Translations under genes and position numbers: made by a program
The notes under the pieces: model-generated
The model's database searches: none
What the model was told of the DNA's origin: nothing
What the model saw: the letters and a program-made list of their open reading frames with translations, nothing else
Assembly (NCBI GenBank): GCA_027069035.1
Contig: JALXFI010000106.1
Span: forward strand, 1 to 24,820
Source: a bacterium
GTDB taxonomy: Bacteria > Desulfobacterota > GWC2-55-46 > S146-80 > JALXFI01
Direction: 5' to 3'
DNA: 24,820 nucleotides
Shown: positions 14,504 to 22,209 of the stretch, one piece after another
Layout of the letters: each line of letters starts with the position of its first letter
Position numbering within the stretch: the first letter of the stretch is position 1

Positions 14504-15453
14504 TATCTTCCGCCCCTTCTAACCCTTGTGTCTCCTGGCCCATCCTCCCTTATCTCTCTTCCGGTAAGAGAAACAAAGACATCATTCAAGGACGGCCTTT
14601 TAAGATTGACCGATACTATCTCAACGGGAAAACCGTTAAAAAGATGGGGCAGAAACTTTTCCCCACCCTCCACCTGAATTGCAAGCCCCGTATCTATAGT
14701 ATTGACGGTTATCCCGAATCTTTCCTGTATAACCGTCCGAGCCTTACTGTCATCAGCAGTCTTGAGATATATTGTGTCTCCTTTAAGTTCCTTCTTCAAC
14801 TCATCCGGCGAGCCGAATGAAATTATACTGCCTTTGTCAATGATCGCCACACTATCGCAGCCTTCCGCCTCATCCATATAATGGGTGGTTAAAAAAACCG
14901 TTATATTCTCACCCATTCTCAGCCGATTGATAAAATCCCATATATGTATCCGTGTCTGGGGATCAAGCCCAAGGGTGGGCTCGTCAAGAAAAAGCACCTG
15001 AGGCCTGTGCAGGAGACCCCTTGCTATTTCAAGCCTCCTCTTCATGCCGCCGGAGAACTTTTTTACAATATCATCTTTTCGGTCGTTGAGTTCAACCACA
15101 CTCAGTATCTCATCGATCCTCTTCACTGCCGTACTTTTGCGCATACCATAAAGGTAGCAGTGGAACATAAGGTTCTCGTATGCGGTAAGCTCGTTATCAA
15201 GTGTGTATTCCTGAAAGACAAGCCCTATTGACGATCTTACCTTTTTAGGCTCTTTATAACAGTTAAACCCGTTTACAAAGGCGCTGCCATACGTTGGTTT
15301 AAGCAATGTGCATAGTATCCCTATTGTAGTAGTCTTACCTGCGCCGTTTGGACCAAGGAAACCGAAAAAACTGCCCTTCTCCACATTGAAATCTATTCCG
15401 TCCACCGCGGTTATAGAATTATATTTTTTTACAAGGCCTTCAACCCTTATCAT
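14503..15453 (-). CDS. ABC exporter ATP-binding subunit (DrrA-like)
   Basis: A 316-residue ATPase of the DrrA/NodI subfamily. It has Walker A GPNGAGKTTT near residue 34, Q-loop LVFQEYTLD, signature SGGMKRRLEIARGL, Walker B VLFLDEPTLGLDP and the H-loop TTHYMDEAE. After about residue 220 it has a C-terminal extension (to RRGGR) seen in this subfamily. ATG 15453 has GAGGAT upstream. It pairs with the ABC-2 permease that overlaps its stop by one base. The upstream gap holds a 35-bp repeat copy and the nfn terminator, so this begins a new transcription unit, although I saw no convincing promoter. Confidence 0.95.
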   Translation of the reverse strand: MIRVEGLVKKYNSITAVDGIDFNVEKGSFFGFLGPNGAGKTTTIGILCTLLKPTYGSAFVNGFNCYKEPKKVRSSIGLVFQEYTLDNELTAYENLMFHCYLYGMRKSTAVKRIDEILSVVELNDRKDDIVKKFSGGMKRRLEIARGLLHRPQVLFLDEPTLGLDPQTRIHIWDFINRLRMGENITVFLTTHYMDEAEGCDSVAIIDKGSIISFGSPDELKKELKGDTIYLKTADDSKARTVIQERFGITVNTIDTGLAIQVEGGEKFLPHLFNGFPVEIVSVNLKRPSLNDVFVSLTGREIREDGPGDTRVRRGGR

Positions 15454-15500
15454 TTATCCTCTTCATCTTTTTTTGGCTTAAATCCGTGTCACAATTAAAG

Positions 15501-15535
15501 CAATTCAGTGCCTTCAGTGTTTTCTGTGGTTAAAG
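15501..15535 (+). repeat. Dispersed 35-bp repeat, copy 2 (pair with 3329-3363)
   Basis: Ungapped match to 3329-3363 at 29 of 35 bases; both end GTGGTTAAAG. It lies between the nfn terminator and the ABC transporter start, in non-coding sequence. Confidence 0.6.
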
Positions 15536-15562
15536 TCTTTTCAGTGATTGTGCCCGTCCTAC

Positions 15563-15586
15563 AAAAAAGGCAGGCTTACGCCTGCC
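15563..15586 (-). terminator. Rho-independent terminator after nfnB
   Basis: On the minus strand GGCAGGC, loop GTAA, GCCTGCC, then TTTTTT: a perfect 7-bp G/C-rich stem with a four-base loop and a U-tract. It lies 45 bases after the nfnB stop at 15631 and separates nfnAB from the ABC exporter genes. The best terminator in the window. Confidence 0.85.
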
Positions 15587-15630
15587 CCCGAATTTACCAG
15601 AGCCGCCAACACTCAGAGCCAAAAAAATTT

Positions 15631-17049
15631 CTATTTTTTTCCATTTAACAGATAACTGTGAATAGCGTTTGCAGCCCTTCTGCCGTCTCCCATTGCCAAT
15701 ATCACGGTTGAGCCGCCTCTAACAATATCCCCGCCTGAAAAAACCCCTCTCTTGCTCGTCCCGCCTGTATCATTGTCAACTATAATATTGCCCCACTTGT
15801 TCACATCAAGACCTTCCGTTGTGGCGGGTATTAAGGGGTTTGGCCCGTTTCCTATGGCAACAACCGCAATATCAATATGCAATTTAAACTCGGAATCAGG
15901 TATGGGTATCGGCCTTCTCCTCCCTGAATCATCCGGCTCTCCAAGCTTCATCTTTATACATTCAACGGCCTCAAGCCTCCCTTCTTTATTACCTATAAAC
16001 CTTACAGGGTTGGTCAGAAACTTAAAATTCAAACCTTCCTGTTCCCCATGATGGACCTCTTCCGCCCTTGCAGGCAACTCTTCTCTTGAACGCCTGTAAA
16101 TTATAAAAACCTTTTCAGGGTTCAGTCTTATGGAAGTCCTTGCAGAGTCCATTGCCGTATTGCCTCCACCAAAAACGGCGATTCTCCTGCCTTTAATCAC
16201 AGGTGTGTCAAACTCAGGGAACCGGTACGCCTTCATAAGATTTATCCTTGTAAGGTATTCATTTGCCGAATAAACCCCAACAAGATTCTCCCCTGGTATA
16301 TTCATAAAGTATGGAAGTCCGGCGCCGGTACCAAGAAAGACGGCATCATAACCGTCCTTTAAAAGTTCGTCCACCGTGTCTGTCTTCCCGATAACCGCAT
16401 TGCAGACTATCTCAACACCAAGGCGCCTTAAAAACTCCACCTCTGCGGCCACTATCGCCTTAGGCAGCCTGAATTCAGGTATCCCATACATCAGGACTCC
16501 CCCTGGCGCATGCAATGCTTCAAATATAGTAACCTTATGCCCCTTTTTAACAAGGTCTCCCGCAACGGTAAGCCCCGATGGGCCTGCCCCGACAACCGCC
16601 ACTTTCTTGCCTGTGTCCGGCAATATCTGAGGAAGTTCAATCTCCCCTCTCTCCCTTTCATAATCAGCGGCAAACCTTTCAAGATTACCAATTGCAACCG
16701 GTTTCCCCCTTTTTCCGACAACACACATCTTCTCGCACTGGTCTTCCTGAGGACAAACCCTTCCGCAGACAGCAGGCAGGGCATTTTTTTCCTTCAGTTT
16801 CCTTGCCGCCCCTATAAAGTCTCCTTCAGCGATAAGTTCTACAAATGCAGGTATATCTATCTCCACGGGACACCCGCTCACACAGAGAGGCTTTTTACAT
16901 TGAATGCACCTCAATGCCTCTTCTTTTGCAACCTCCGGCGTATAGCCAAGCGGAACCTCAAAGAAGTTCTTAACCCTCTCCTTCGGCTCTTGCTCAAGCA
17001 TAGGATGCCTCTGTATCTTAAGTCTTTCCTTTATCTCGTTCGGTTCCAT
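15631..17049 (-). CDS. nfnB: NfnB/GltA-type NADPH oxidoreductase large subunit
   Basis: A 472-residue flavin/Fe-S protein of the GltD/GltA family. The N-terminal region has cysteine groups for two [4Fe-4S] clusters (CIQCKKPLCVSGCP and VCGRVCPQEDQCEKMC). It then has an FAD Rossmann motif VAVVGAGPSGLTVAG near 150 and an NADPH-binding motif IAVFGGGNTAMDSARTS near 290, and ends with GDIVRGGSTVILAMGDGRRAA. Annotation pipelines often call this homotetrameric glutamate synthase (gltA). Because nfnA lies only 11 bases upstream, the better reading is the large subunit of an electron-bifurcating NADH-dependent ferredoxin:NADP oxidoreductase, or the related SudA. ATG 17049 has GGAG. The terminator at 15563-15586 ends the unit. 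Confidence 0.9.
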   Translation of the reverse strand: MEPNEIKERLKIQRHPMLEQEPKERVKNFFEVPLGYTPEVAKEEALRCIQCKKPLCVSGCPVEIDIPAFVELIAEGDFIGAARKLKEKNALPAVCGRVCPQEDQCEKMCVVGKRGKPVAIGNLERFAADYERERGEIELPQILPDTGKKVAVVGAGPSGLTVAGDLVKKGHKVTIFEALHAPGGVLMYGIPEFRLPKAIVAAEVEFLRRLGVEIVCNAVIGKTDTVDELLKDGYDAVFLGTGAGLPYFMNIPGENLVGVYSANEYLTRINLMKAYRFPEFDTPVIKGRRIAVFGGGNTAMDSARTSIRLNPEKVFIIYRRSREELPARAEEVHHGEQEGLNFKFLTNPVRFIGNKEGRLEAVECIKMKLGEPDDSGRRRPIPIPDSEFKLHIDIAVVAIGNGPNPLIPATTEGLDVNKWGNIIVDNDTGGTSKRGVFSGGDIVRGGSTVILAMGDGRRAANAIHSYLLNGKK

Positions 17050-17060
17050 TATAACTCCGT

Positions 17061-17918
17061 TTATGATTCAAACCTTTCATAACACCTTGGGCCTTCATGG
17101 TATGTCAAAGATTCCATTGCCGCCTTCTCTTCCCTAAAGTAACTCCTGTTCCTTCGTATAAGCTCATCAAAGTCCACCCTGTGTCCATCAAACTCAGGGC
17201 CGTCAACACAGACAAAACGTATTTTGCCGTCAAAGCTTATACGGCAGGCGCCACACATGCCCGTTCCGTCAACCATAATGGGATTAAGACTTACCAGAGT
17301 ATTTATATTATAGGGTCTTGTCACCTCGCAGAGCGCTTTCATCATGGGTATAGGCCCCACGCCAAGCACCATATTCACCTTAAGCTCACTATCTATAAGT
17401 TCCTGAAGGGCCTGCGTGACAAAACCTTTTTTGCCGTAGCTTCCGTCATCGGTGGTGATCTGTATATCATCGCTTACCAACCGCATCTCATCCTCAAGTA
17501 TAAGGATGTCCTTATTTCTTGCGCCAAGTATAGAGATAACCCTGTTGCCGGCCTTTTTTAGCCCCTTTGCTATGGGATAAACAGGGGCTATACCTATGCC
17601 GCCCCCTATAACAACCGCATTGCCAAAGTTCTTTATATGTGTAGGTTTGCCAAGCGGACCCACAATATCAAGGATATCATCACCTTCATTAAGGCCGCCT
17701 AAAAGCGTTGTAGTCTTTCCGACCTGCTGGAATATCAATGTTATTGTGCCTTTTTCAGGAGCAGAGTCGACTATGGTAAGCGGTATCCTCTCGCCTTCAT
17801 CATAAACCCTTAAAATAATGAATTGGCCGGGCCTGCGTTTTTCGGCGATCTTCTTTGCCAGAACCTTAAACTGGAATACTCCGGGAGATAAAACCTTCTT
17901 CTCAACAATAGTAAACAA
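17061..17918 (-). CDS. nfnA: NfnA/SudB-type ferredoxin-NADP reductase subunit
   Basis: FAD/NAD-binding subunit with one [2Fe-2S] cluster, partner of the large subunit in reversible electron transfer between NADH, ferredoxin and NADP. FNR-like order: beta-barrel with RPGQFIILRVYDEGERIPLTI, FQQVGKTT, nucleotide-binding VIGGGIGIAPVYPIAKGL, and C-terminal cysteines in GTGMCGACRISF and RFVCVDGPEFDGH. The ATG at 17930 has no ribosome-binding site, whereas GGAGG (17928-17924) lies five bases before a TTG at 17918. That start gives MFTIVEKK, matching the usual family N-terminus, so I prefer TTG; ATG 17930 would add four residues. A promoter is visible at 18009-18037. Confidence 0.92.
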   Translation of the reverse strand: MFTIVEKKVLSPGVFQFKVLAKKIAEKRRPGQFIILRVYDEGERIPLTIVDSAPEKGTITLIFQQVGKTTTLLGGLNEGDDILDIVGPLGKPTHIKNFGNAVVIGGGIGIAPVYPIAKGLKKAGNRVISILGARNKDILILEDEMRLVSDDIQITTDDGSYGKKGFVTQALQELIDSELKVNMVLGVGPIPMMKALCEVTRPYNINTLVSLNPIMVDGTGMCGACRISFDGKIRFVCVDGPEFDGHRVDFDELIRRNRSYFREEKAAMESLTYHEGPRCYERFES

Positions 17919-18008
17919 TTGCACCTCCATTAAAAAGGTACTATTAAAAATTCAGCCGATTTTTCTCAAAGCTGAGACAAACTAAATTATCTTTAAAAGC
18001 GGTATTGT

Positions 18009-18037
18009 AAGATACAGGATTTATCAAAAATAGTCAA
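18009..18037 (-). promoter_or_regulatory. Sigma-70-type promoter for nfnAB
   Basis: Minus strand: -35 TTGACT (18037-18032), a 17-base spacer and -10 TATCTT (18014-18009). It leaves an untranslated leader of about 80-90 bases before nfnA, in which TCAGC and GCTGA could pair. The -10 has four of six consensus bases. Confidence 0.5.
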
Positions 18038-18116
18038 ATGATAAAAAGCTTTAAAATGGTTCGTACCCTTAAAAAGCCTTTCCATCTTATACCTTCTTTT
18101 TTTGTAGAAAAGATTG

Positions 18117-18122
18117 TATAAT
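18117..18122 (+). promoter_or_regulatory. -10 box for the patatin-like gene
   Basis: A perfect TATAAT 30 bases before the GTG at 18152. The expected -35 position (18094-18099, TTCTTT) is poor, so an activator may be needed or the match may be chance. Confidence 0.35.
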
Positions 18123-18151
18123 AACAGCCGTTATTCTTTAAGGTAGTTGAT

Positions 18152-18931
18152 GTGGTAGATAAAAAAACAACTTTAGGCCTTGCTCTAAGCGGCGGCGCAG
18201 CGCGCGGTTTTGCACACATAGGGATATTAAAGGCGTTTGAAAGGGAATCTGTTCCGATTTCATTTATTGCCGGAACAAGCAGCGGCTCTATCGTGGGGGC
18301 AATGTATGCCTCCGGAATGGATATTGAATCGATATTAAATGTAACTCAAAGGCTAAAATGGCTAAAGGACCTCGTATCGCCTGCATGGCCTAAGGATGGG
18401 TTTTTATCAAGCAAGAAATTATCTGATTTCATACACGATATCATACCGGCAAAAAGGTTTTCCGAACTGAAAATACCTTTATCCATTGTGTCAGTGGATA
18501 TACTGTCGAGAAAGCAGTATGTCTTTAACAAAGGAAACCTTGACATTGCAATCAGGGCAAGCTGTTCGGTGCCCGGCATATTTAAACCCGTAAAGCATCA
18601 AGGTATGCTCCTTGTTGACGGAGGGGTTGTAAACAATCTCCCGGCGCAGATTGTAAAGGATATGGGGGCTGATATTGTCGTAGGGGTAGATGTAAACAAA
18701 AGAGCGCGCCTATTTGACAATATTGATAATGTCTTTAAAGTGCTTCTGCAAAGCCACTATATAATGATGGAAGCAAACACGGACGTACAAAGACGCCATT
18801 GCGATTATATAATAGAGCCTGACATAGGCAAAGGCGGGTTTGTCTCCATTGAAAAGGCTCAAGAATTCATAAAGTCAGGGGAGTATGCCGCCGCGCCTGT
18901 AGCAAGAAAGATAAAAAACAACATATTTTAA
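18152..18931 (+). CDS. Patatin-like phospholipase (RssA family)
   Basis: A 259-residue serine hydrolase with a Ser-Asp dyad. It shows the oxyanion-hole segment LSGGAARGFAHIGIL near residue 11, the nucleophile elbow GTSSGSIVG near 39 and the catalytic Asp in DGGVVNNLPA near 153. The compact size and lack of a signal peptide or beta-barrel domain resemble cytoplasmic RssA/YchK proteins rather than secreted ExoU-like toxins. It probably acts on membrane phospholipids or acyl esters, but the substrate is unknown. The start is GTG at 18152, with AAGG about nine bases upstream. It diverges from nfnA and precedes queD by 58 bases, so it may be read together with queD-folE2. Confidence 0.92.
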   Translation: MVDKKTTLGLALSGGAARGFAHIGILKAFERESVPISFIAGTSSGSIVGAMYASGMDIESILNVTQRLKWLKDLVSPAWPKDGFLSSKKLSDFIHDIIPAKRFSELKIPLSIVSVDILSRKQYVFNKGNLDIAIRASCSVPGIFKPVKHQGMLLVDGGVVNNLPAQIVKDMGADIVVGVDVNKRARLFDNIDNVFKVLLQSHYIMMEANTDVQRRHCDYIIEPDIGKGGFVSIEKAQEFIKSGEYAAAPVARKIKNNIF

Positions 18932-18947
18932 GCCACTTAAGAAGGAA

Positions 18948-18976
18948 TAAAAAACAGAGACAGTTTTTTGGGGAGG
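18948..18976 (+). repeat. Possible diverged GACAG-T-run repeat copy
   Basis: AAAAAACAGAGACAGTTTTTT resembles the A-run, GGGACAG, T-run layout of the dispersed repeat but has lost the GGG. It is intergenic, between the patatin-like gene and queD. Weak by itself. Confidence 0.25.
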
Positions 18977-18989
18977 AGCGCCACAATTC

Positions 18990-19358
18990 ATGTTTGAAGT
19001 TACAATCATCACCGATTTTTCAGCGGCACACAGCCTTAGAAACTATAAAGGCAAGTGCGAAGACCTGCATGGACACAACTGGAAGGTTGAGGTCTCTGCG
19101 GCCGCCGCCAAACTTGACGAAAGAGGCATTGCCATGGACTTTAAGACATTAAAGGCCGAGACCATCAGATTTCTTGATATTCTTGACCATAAACATTTAA
19201 ACACCATAAGCCCGTTTGATCAGATAAATCCCTCTTCAGAGAATTTGGCAAGGTATATTTTTGAAGGGCTGAGTAAAAAGATAAATAATGAGTGGATAAA
19301 GATAAAAAGGGTAAAGGTCTGGGAATCACGCGACTGTTACGCCACCTATTACGAATAA
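18990..19358 (+). CDS. queD: 6-carboxytetrahydropterin synthase QueD
   Basis: Converts 7,8-dihydroneopterin triphosphate to 6-carboxy-5,6,7,8-tetrahydropterin, the first committed step to preQ0 and queuosine. The 122-residue length is typical. Zinc-binding histidines appear in FSAAHSLR and LHGHN. The QueD-specific catalytic Cys lies in GKCEDLHGHNW. Later motifs are ILDHKHLN, SSENLARYI and WESRDC. ATG 18990 has GGAGG upstream at a rather long distance of about 13 bases. folE2 starts 50 bases downstream and provides its substrate, which supports the QueD call over the sepiapterin-type homologue. Confidence 0.95.
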   Translation: MFEVTIITDFSAAHSLRNYKGKCEDLHGHNWKVEVSAAAAKLDERGIAMDFKTLKAETIRFLDILDHKHLNTISPFDQINPSSENLARYIFEGLSKKINNEWIKIKRVKVWESRDCYATYYE

Positions 19359-19384
19359 AAACATAGGGACAACCCCCATATTAT
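19357..19384 (+). repeat. ACATAGGGACAACC dispersed repeat, intergenic copy
   Basis: AAAAACATAGGGACAACC, then CC and CATATTAT, matching the der-embedded copy (8656-8629, minus) at 26 of 28 bases. It starts at the queD stop codon and fills half of the queD-folE2 gap, on the same strand as those genes. Confidence 0.8.
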
Positions 19385-19408
19385 GATATGTAAATTTCAG
19401 AGGAGAGC

Positions 19409-20188
19409 ATGAAAGATATTCAAAACCTTAGGGATCACAGAGATATTGATATAGATAAGGTAGGCGTAAAAGACATAAGTTATCCGATAGTCGTGCTGGA
19501 TAAACACAACAGGACCCAGCATACGATAGCAAATATAAATATGTATGTAGACCTCCCCCGCCGCTTCAAAGGCACACATATGAGCAGGTTCATAGAGATA
19601 CTCAATGAGTATAGAAGAGAGATAACCATAGAGAACTTTCCCAATATCATGGCAAAGATGAAGGAAAGGCTAAATGCCAACACAGCCCATCTTGAAGTTG
19701 AGTTCCCTTACTTTATAGAACAGGAAGCGCCGGTATCAAAGGCAAAAAGCCTCATGGAGTACAGATGCAGGTTCATAGGAAGCCTTAAGGATAAAAAAGA
19801 GATCATACTTGAGATAACGATCCCCATAACAACCCTTTGCCCGTGCTCAAAAGAGATAAGCTCAAGCGGCGCCCATAACCAAAGGGGCATAGTCAAGGTT
19901 GCCATACAATTTAAGGGGTTCGTTTGGATCGAGGATGTAATAGATGTGGTGGAGGGGTGCGGAAGCAGTCCGGTCTATGCCCTTTTAAAGAGAGAGGATG
20001 AAAAATTCGTCACAGAACACGCATACCGGCACCCGATGTTTGTAGAGGACGTGGTAAGGGACATAGCTCTAAAATTAGATAAGAATAAAGACATCGGGTG
20101 GTTCAGGATCGAAGCGGAAAACTGGGAAAGCATCCACAATCACAGCGCCTATGCCTCACTTGAAAGGGAAAACGGCGAGACAAAGTAA
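19409..20188 (+). CDS. folE2: GTP cyclohydrolase FolE2 (type IB)
   Basis: Converts GTP to 7,8-dihydroneopterin triphosphate, feeding QueD and folate synthesis. The 259-residue frame matches the COG1469 family: the N-terminal VGVKDISYPIVVLDK, TIANINMYVDLPRRFKGTHMSRF near 35-57, and the catalytic-site cysteine segment TTLCPCSKEISSSGAHNQRG near residue 145. It ends with WESIHNHSAYA. Type IB enzymes work with metals other than zinc and in some bacteria replace FolE under zinc shortage; I see no obvious Zur site upstream. GAGGAG precedes ATG 19409. It converges on mrp across a 25-base gap with no visible terminator. Confidence 0.95.
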   Translation: MKDIQNLRDHRDIDIDKVGVKDISYPIVVLDKHNRTQHTIANINMYVDLPRRFKGTHMSRFIEILNEYRREITIENFPNIMAKMKERLNANTAHLEVEFPYFIEQEAPVSKAKSLMEYRCRFIGSLKDKKEIILEITIPITTLCPCSKEISSSGAHNQRGIVKVAIQFKGFVWIEDVIDVVEGCGSSPVYALLKREDEKFVTEHAYRHPMFVEDVVRDIALKLDKNKDIGWFRIEAENWESIHNHSAYASLERENGETK

Positions 20189-20213
20189 TCCCGCAACCTT
20201 TCTAACTCAACCC

Positions 20214-21284
20214 CTACCTCCCTGCAGAAGCCTTTGAGAAAGCAGGGGCAGAGATCGTTTTATTAATAGTCTCCGCTATATCAAGGAATGCCTTTGCATG
20301 AGATGATTCGGGGTTTTGCGCAACGATAGGTTTTCCGCTGTCACTGCTTTTTCTTATATCCATATCAAGAGGCACACTGCCAAGAAGAGGCACTTTATAT
20401 TTCTTACTCGCCTTCTCTCCGCCGCCCTTGCTGAATATCTCAGTTGTCCTGCCGCAATGGGGACATACAAAACTGCTCATGTTTTCAACTATGCCAAGCA
20501 CAGGAACGCCTACTTCGCTAAACATCTGTATTGCCTTGTATGCGTCTATAAGCGCTATATCCTGAGGTGTGGTTACAACCACCGCGCCTGTAAGCGGTAT
20601 GGTTTGAACAAGCGTCAACTGAGCATCTCCCGTGCCGGGCGGAAGGTCGATGATAAGATAATCAAGGTCGCCCCAGTGCACCTCCCTTAAAAACTGTCTT
20701 ATCATCTGCATGACCATAGGCCCCCTCCAAATAACAGGGGTATCCTCATCGAGCAGAAAACCTATGGAGACAAGTTTCATCCCATACCTTTCATTAGGCA
20801 TTATTCTTCCGTCAACAGTCGCCCTTAAAGAATCTTTGACACCGATCATCATCTGAAGACTTGGACCATAGATATCGCAGTCCAAGACCCCCACCTTAAA
20901 ACCCTTGTCTTTCATAGAAAGGGCAAGGTTTACGGCTACCGTCGATTTTCCCACGCCTCCCTTGCCGCTGGCAACGGCAATGGTGTTTTTTACCCCTTCT
21001 ATAGGTTCTCTCGGAGGGAGCCCCCCTGCCTTACCCTTGGAAGGCCTTGAGCCAACATCCACAACAACCTTCTCAACGCCAGGAAGCGTCATCACTGCCT
21101 CTTTTGCATTCTCCTCGATCTCTTTCTTCATAGGACAGCCGGAGCTTGTAAGTGTCAGCTTAAAAGAAACACTGGAACCATCGATCTTTATATCCTTAAT
21201 CATATCTAAACTTACAAGATCTTTACCCAGTTCAGGGTCGAGCACCCCCCTTAATGCGTCGAGAACATCCTTTTCAGTTGCCAT
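20214..21284 (-). CDS. mrp: Mrp/ApbC-family Fe-S cluster carrier ATPase
   Basis: P-loop NTPase that carries and delivers Fe-S clusters; 356 residues. Residues 1-80 form a MIP18/DUF59 domain (LRGVLDPELGKDLVSLDMI, with the conserved Cys in SSGCPMKKEIEE). The ATPase domain has the deviant Walker A GKGGVGKSTVAVNLA near 110, DCDIYGPSLQMMIG, DYLIIDLPPGTGDAQL and the cluster-binding CxxC in FVCPHCGR near 272. Nearby genes for a NifU-like scaffold, ferredoxin and DUF1858 protein fit a role in Fe-S supply. ATG 21284 has GAGGGG upstream. DUF59 fused to the ATPase is the common bacterial form. Confidence 0.96.
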   Translation of the reverse strand: MATEKDVLDALRGVLDPELGKDLVSLDMIKDIKIDGSSVSFKLTLTSSGCPMKKEIEENAKEAVMTLPGVEKVVVDVGSRPSKGKAGGLPPREPIEGVKNTIAVASGKGGVGKSTVAVNLALSMKDKGFKVGVLDCDIYGPSLQMMIGVKDSLRATVDGRIMPNERYGMKLVSIGFLLDEDTPVIWRGPMVMQMIRQFLREVHWGDLDYLIIDLPPGTGDAQLTLVQTIPLTGAVVVTTPQDIALIDAYKAIQMFSEVGVPVLGIVENMSSFVCPHCGRTTEIFSKGGGEKASKKYKVPLLGSVPLDMDIRKSSDSGKPIVAQNPESSHAKAFLDIAETINKTISAPAFSKASAGR

Positions 21285-21337
21285 CAGTCAACCCCTCCAC
21301 TTGTTAAAAACTTTTTAAAAAGACGATATTGAAAAGA

Positions 21338-21368
21338 CTCCCAAAAACATGAATCCGTTTTTTGGGAG
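21338..21368 (-). terminator. Inverted repeat between DUF1858 gene and mrp, possible terminator
   Basis: CTCCCAAAAA (21338-21347) and TTTTTGGGAG (21359-21368) form a perfect 10-bp stem with an 11-base loop. On the minus strand TCTTTTC follows. It lies 36 bases after the DUF1858 stop. Half the stem is A/T, so termination would be moderate at best. Confidence 0.45.
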
Positions 21369-21404
21369 ACCGGTGCACTATGCTAACAGAACAACATACA
21401 CCCA

Positions 21405-21614
21405 TCAATTTTCAGACAAAACCTTATTCAATTCTTCTACGATCGTATCGGCCTCCATGCCATGCATGGTTGCTCCAAAAGCGATGTTTTCCATCCTCGA
21501 CCCGGGACAGGTAAAACATCCCTGCCCAAAATATTTCTCAAAGACCTTTGCAGTCTCGGGATACTTATCAATCACTTCACCTATGCTCATCTCTTTTGTT
21601 ATCTGATCAGACAT
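21405..21614 (-). CDS. DUF1858 domain redox-disulfide protein
   Basis: A 69-residue single-domain protein. It begins with the family pattern ITKEMSIGEVIDKYPETAKVF and has the paired cysteines GQGCFTCPGSRMENI near residues 33-36, then HGMEADTIVEELNKVL. This is the hybrid-cluster-protein-associated redox disulfide family, common in anaerobes beside nitrosative-stress or Fe-S genes. The CxxC may bind or exchange thiols or a metal; the exact role is not established. ATG 21614 has GGGAGG. It lies between mrp and the cytochrome-oxidase-like membrane gene, 19 bases after the latter, which suggests co-transcription with it. Confidence 0.88.
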   Translation of the reverse strand: MSDQITKEMSIGEVIDKYPETAKVFEKYFGQGCFTCPGSRMENIAFGATMHGMEADTIVEELNKVLSEN

Positions 21615-21633
21615 ATTATCCTCCCAATCCTTA

Positions 21634-22035
21634 TCAGCTGCCCGGCGGGGGCGGCATTGTTATCGATTTCACGGTTCTTAACATATTATACACAAAAAGC
21701 AGGATGGATATGAATTCTATAAGAGAAAAAACCATTAAAAGACCCTTGTTATAAAAGATCCAAAATACAACCATCCCTATAAGCCCTATATTGGCAAGCC
21801 ATAAATGGATTTGCGCCATCTTGTCGCTGTAAAGCGGCCTGCCGCTGAATCTCGGCAGGATGTGATATGCCACGCCGTATATCATCATCGACATCCAGCC
21901 AAGGAGATTGAGGTGGACATGAACAGGACGATAGATCATGTGGCGCGGCACAATGGCCATATCAAGGCCAAAAAGCGCGCCAATCAAAAAATAAATCATT
22001 GCAAGCCTTAAAAACCATACGGTAATCTTGCTCAC
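21634..22035 (-). CDS. Short heme-copper-oxidase subunit I-like membrane protein
   Basis: A 133-residue protein with four hydrophobic segments (about residues 8-26, 42-62, 75-95 and 98-118). The second carries histidines in HVHLNLLGWMSMMIYGVAYHILPRF, a pattern resembling helices of cbb3-type oxidase subunit I/NnrS-like proteins (HxHxNLxGW and YHxLPR). It is far too short for a catalytic subunit, so it may bind heme or serve a redox membrane protein as a stand-alone four-helix module. The start is GTG at 22035 with GGAGGTGAAAG upstream; an ATG lies 30 bases further in. It is read with the DUF1858 gene. The C-terminus is proline-rich (MPPPPGS). Confidence 0.8.
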   Translation of the reverse strand: MSKITVWFLRLAMIYFLIGALFGLDMAIVPRHMIYRPVHVHLNLLGWMSMMIYGVAYHILPRFSGRPLYSDKMAQIHLWLANIGLIGMVVFWIFYNKGLLMVFSLIEFISILLFVYNMLRTVKSITMPPPPGS

Positions 22036-22081
22036 CTTTCACCTCCATTTCAAAGGTACGGCACTTAACAAATCCCGCAAT

Positions 22082-22191
22082 ATCGGAATGTAAGCTACCA
22101 CTAAATTCTCTTACCCGCTGTGTTCCCGATGATTTTCACCTGAAAATCCTACTTTGCCATGTTTTCATCCCCCTTTGTGCCGAAAAGTAGG
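22082..22191 (-). other. Intergenic region with three adjacent perfect inverted repeats
   Basis: In the gap between the ferredoxin and the oxidase-like gene, three helices lie end to end. The first is ATCGG (22082) with CCGAT (22126), enclosing GTAAG (22090) with CTTAC (22110). The second is GATTTTC/GAAAATC around a four-base loop (22131-22148). The third is CCTACTTT (22148) with AAAGTAGG (22184). This looks like a structured RNA leader of the oxidase-like gene or a mobile palindromic element. On the plus strand one frame stays open for about 40 codons without a start. I recognise no known riboswitch. Confidence 0.4.
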
Positions 22192-22209
22192 CATGAACGT
22201 TTAATCCTT

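Noticed and set aside
20189..20213. Terminator between the convergent folE2 and mrp
   Set aside because: The 25-base gap has no inverted repeat or T-run on either strand.
22129..22161. Ten-codon leader peptide (ATG about 22161, minus) ahead of the oxidase-like gene
   Set aside because: The purine-rich stretch directly abuts the ATG with no spacing, there is no run of regulatory codons, and the hairpins explain the region better.
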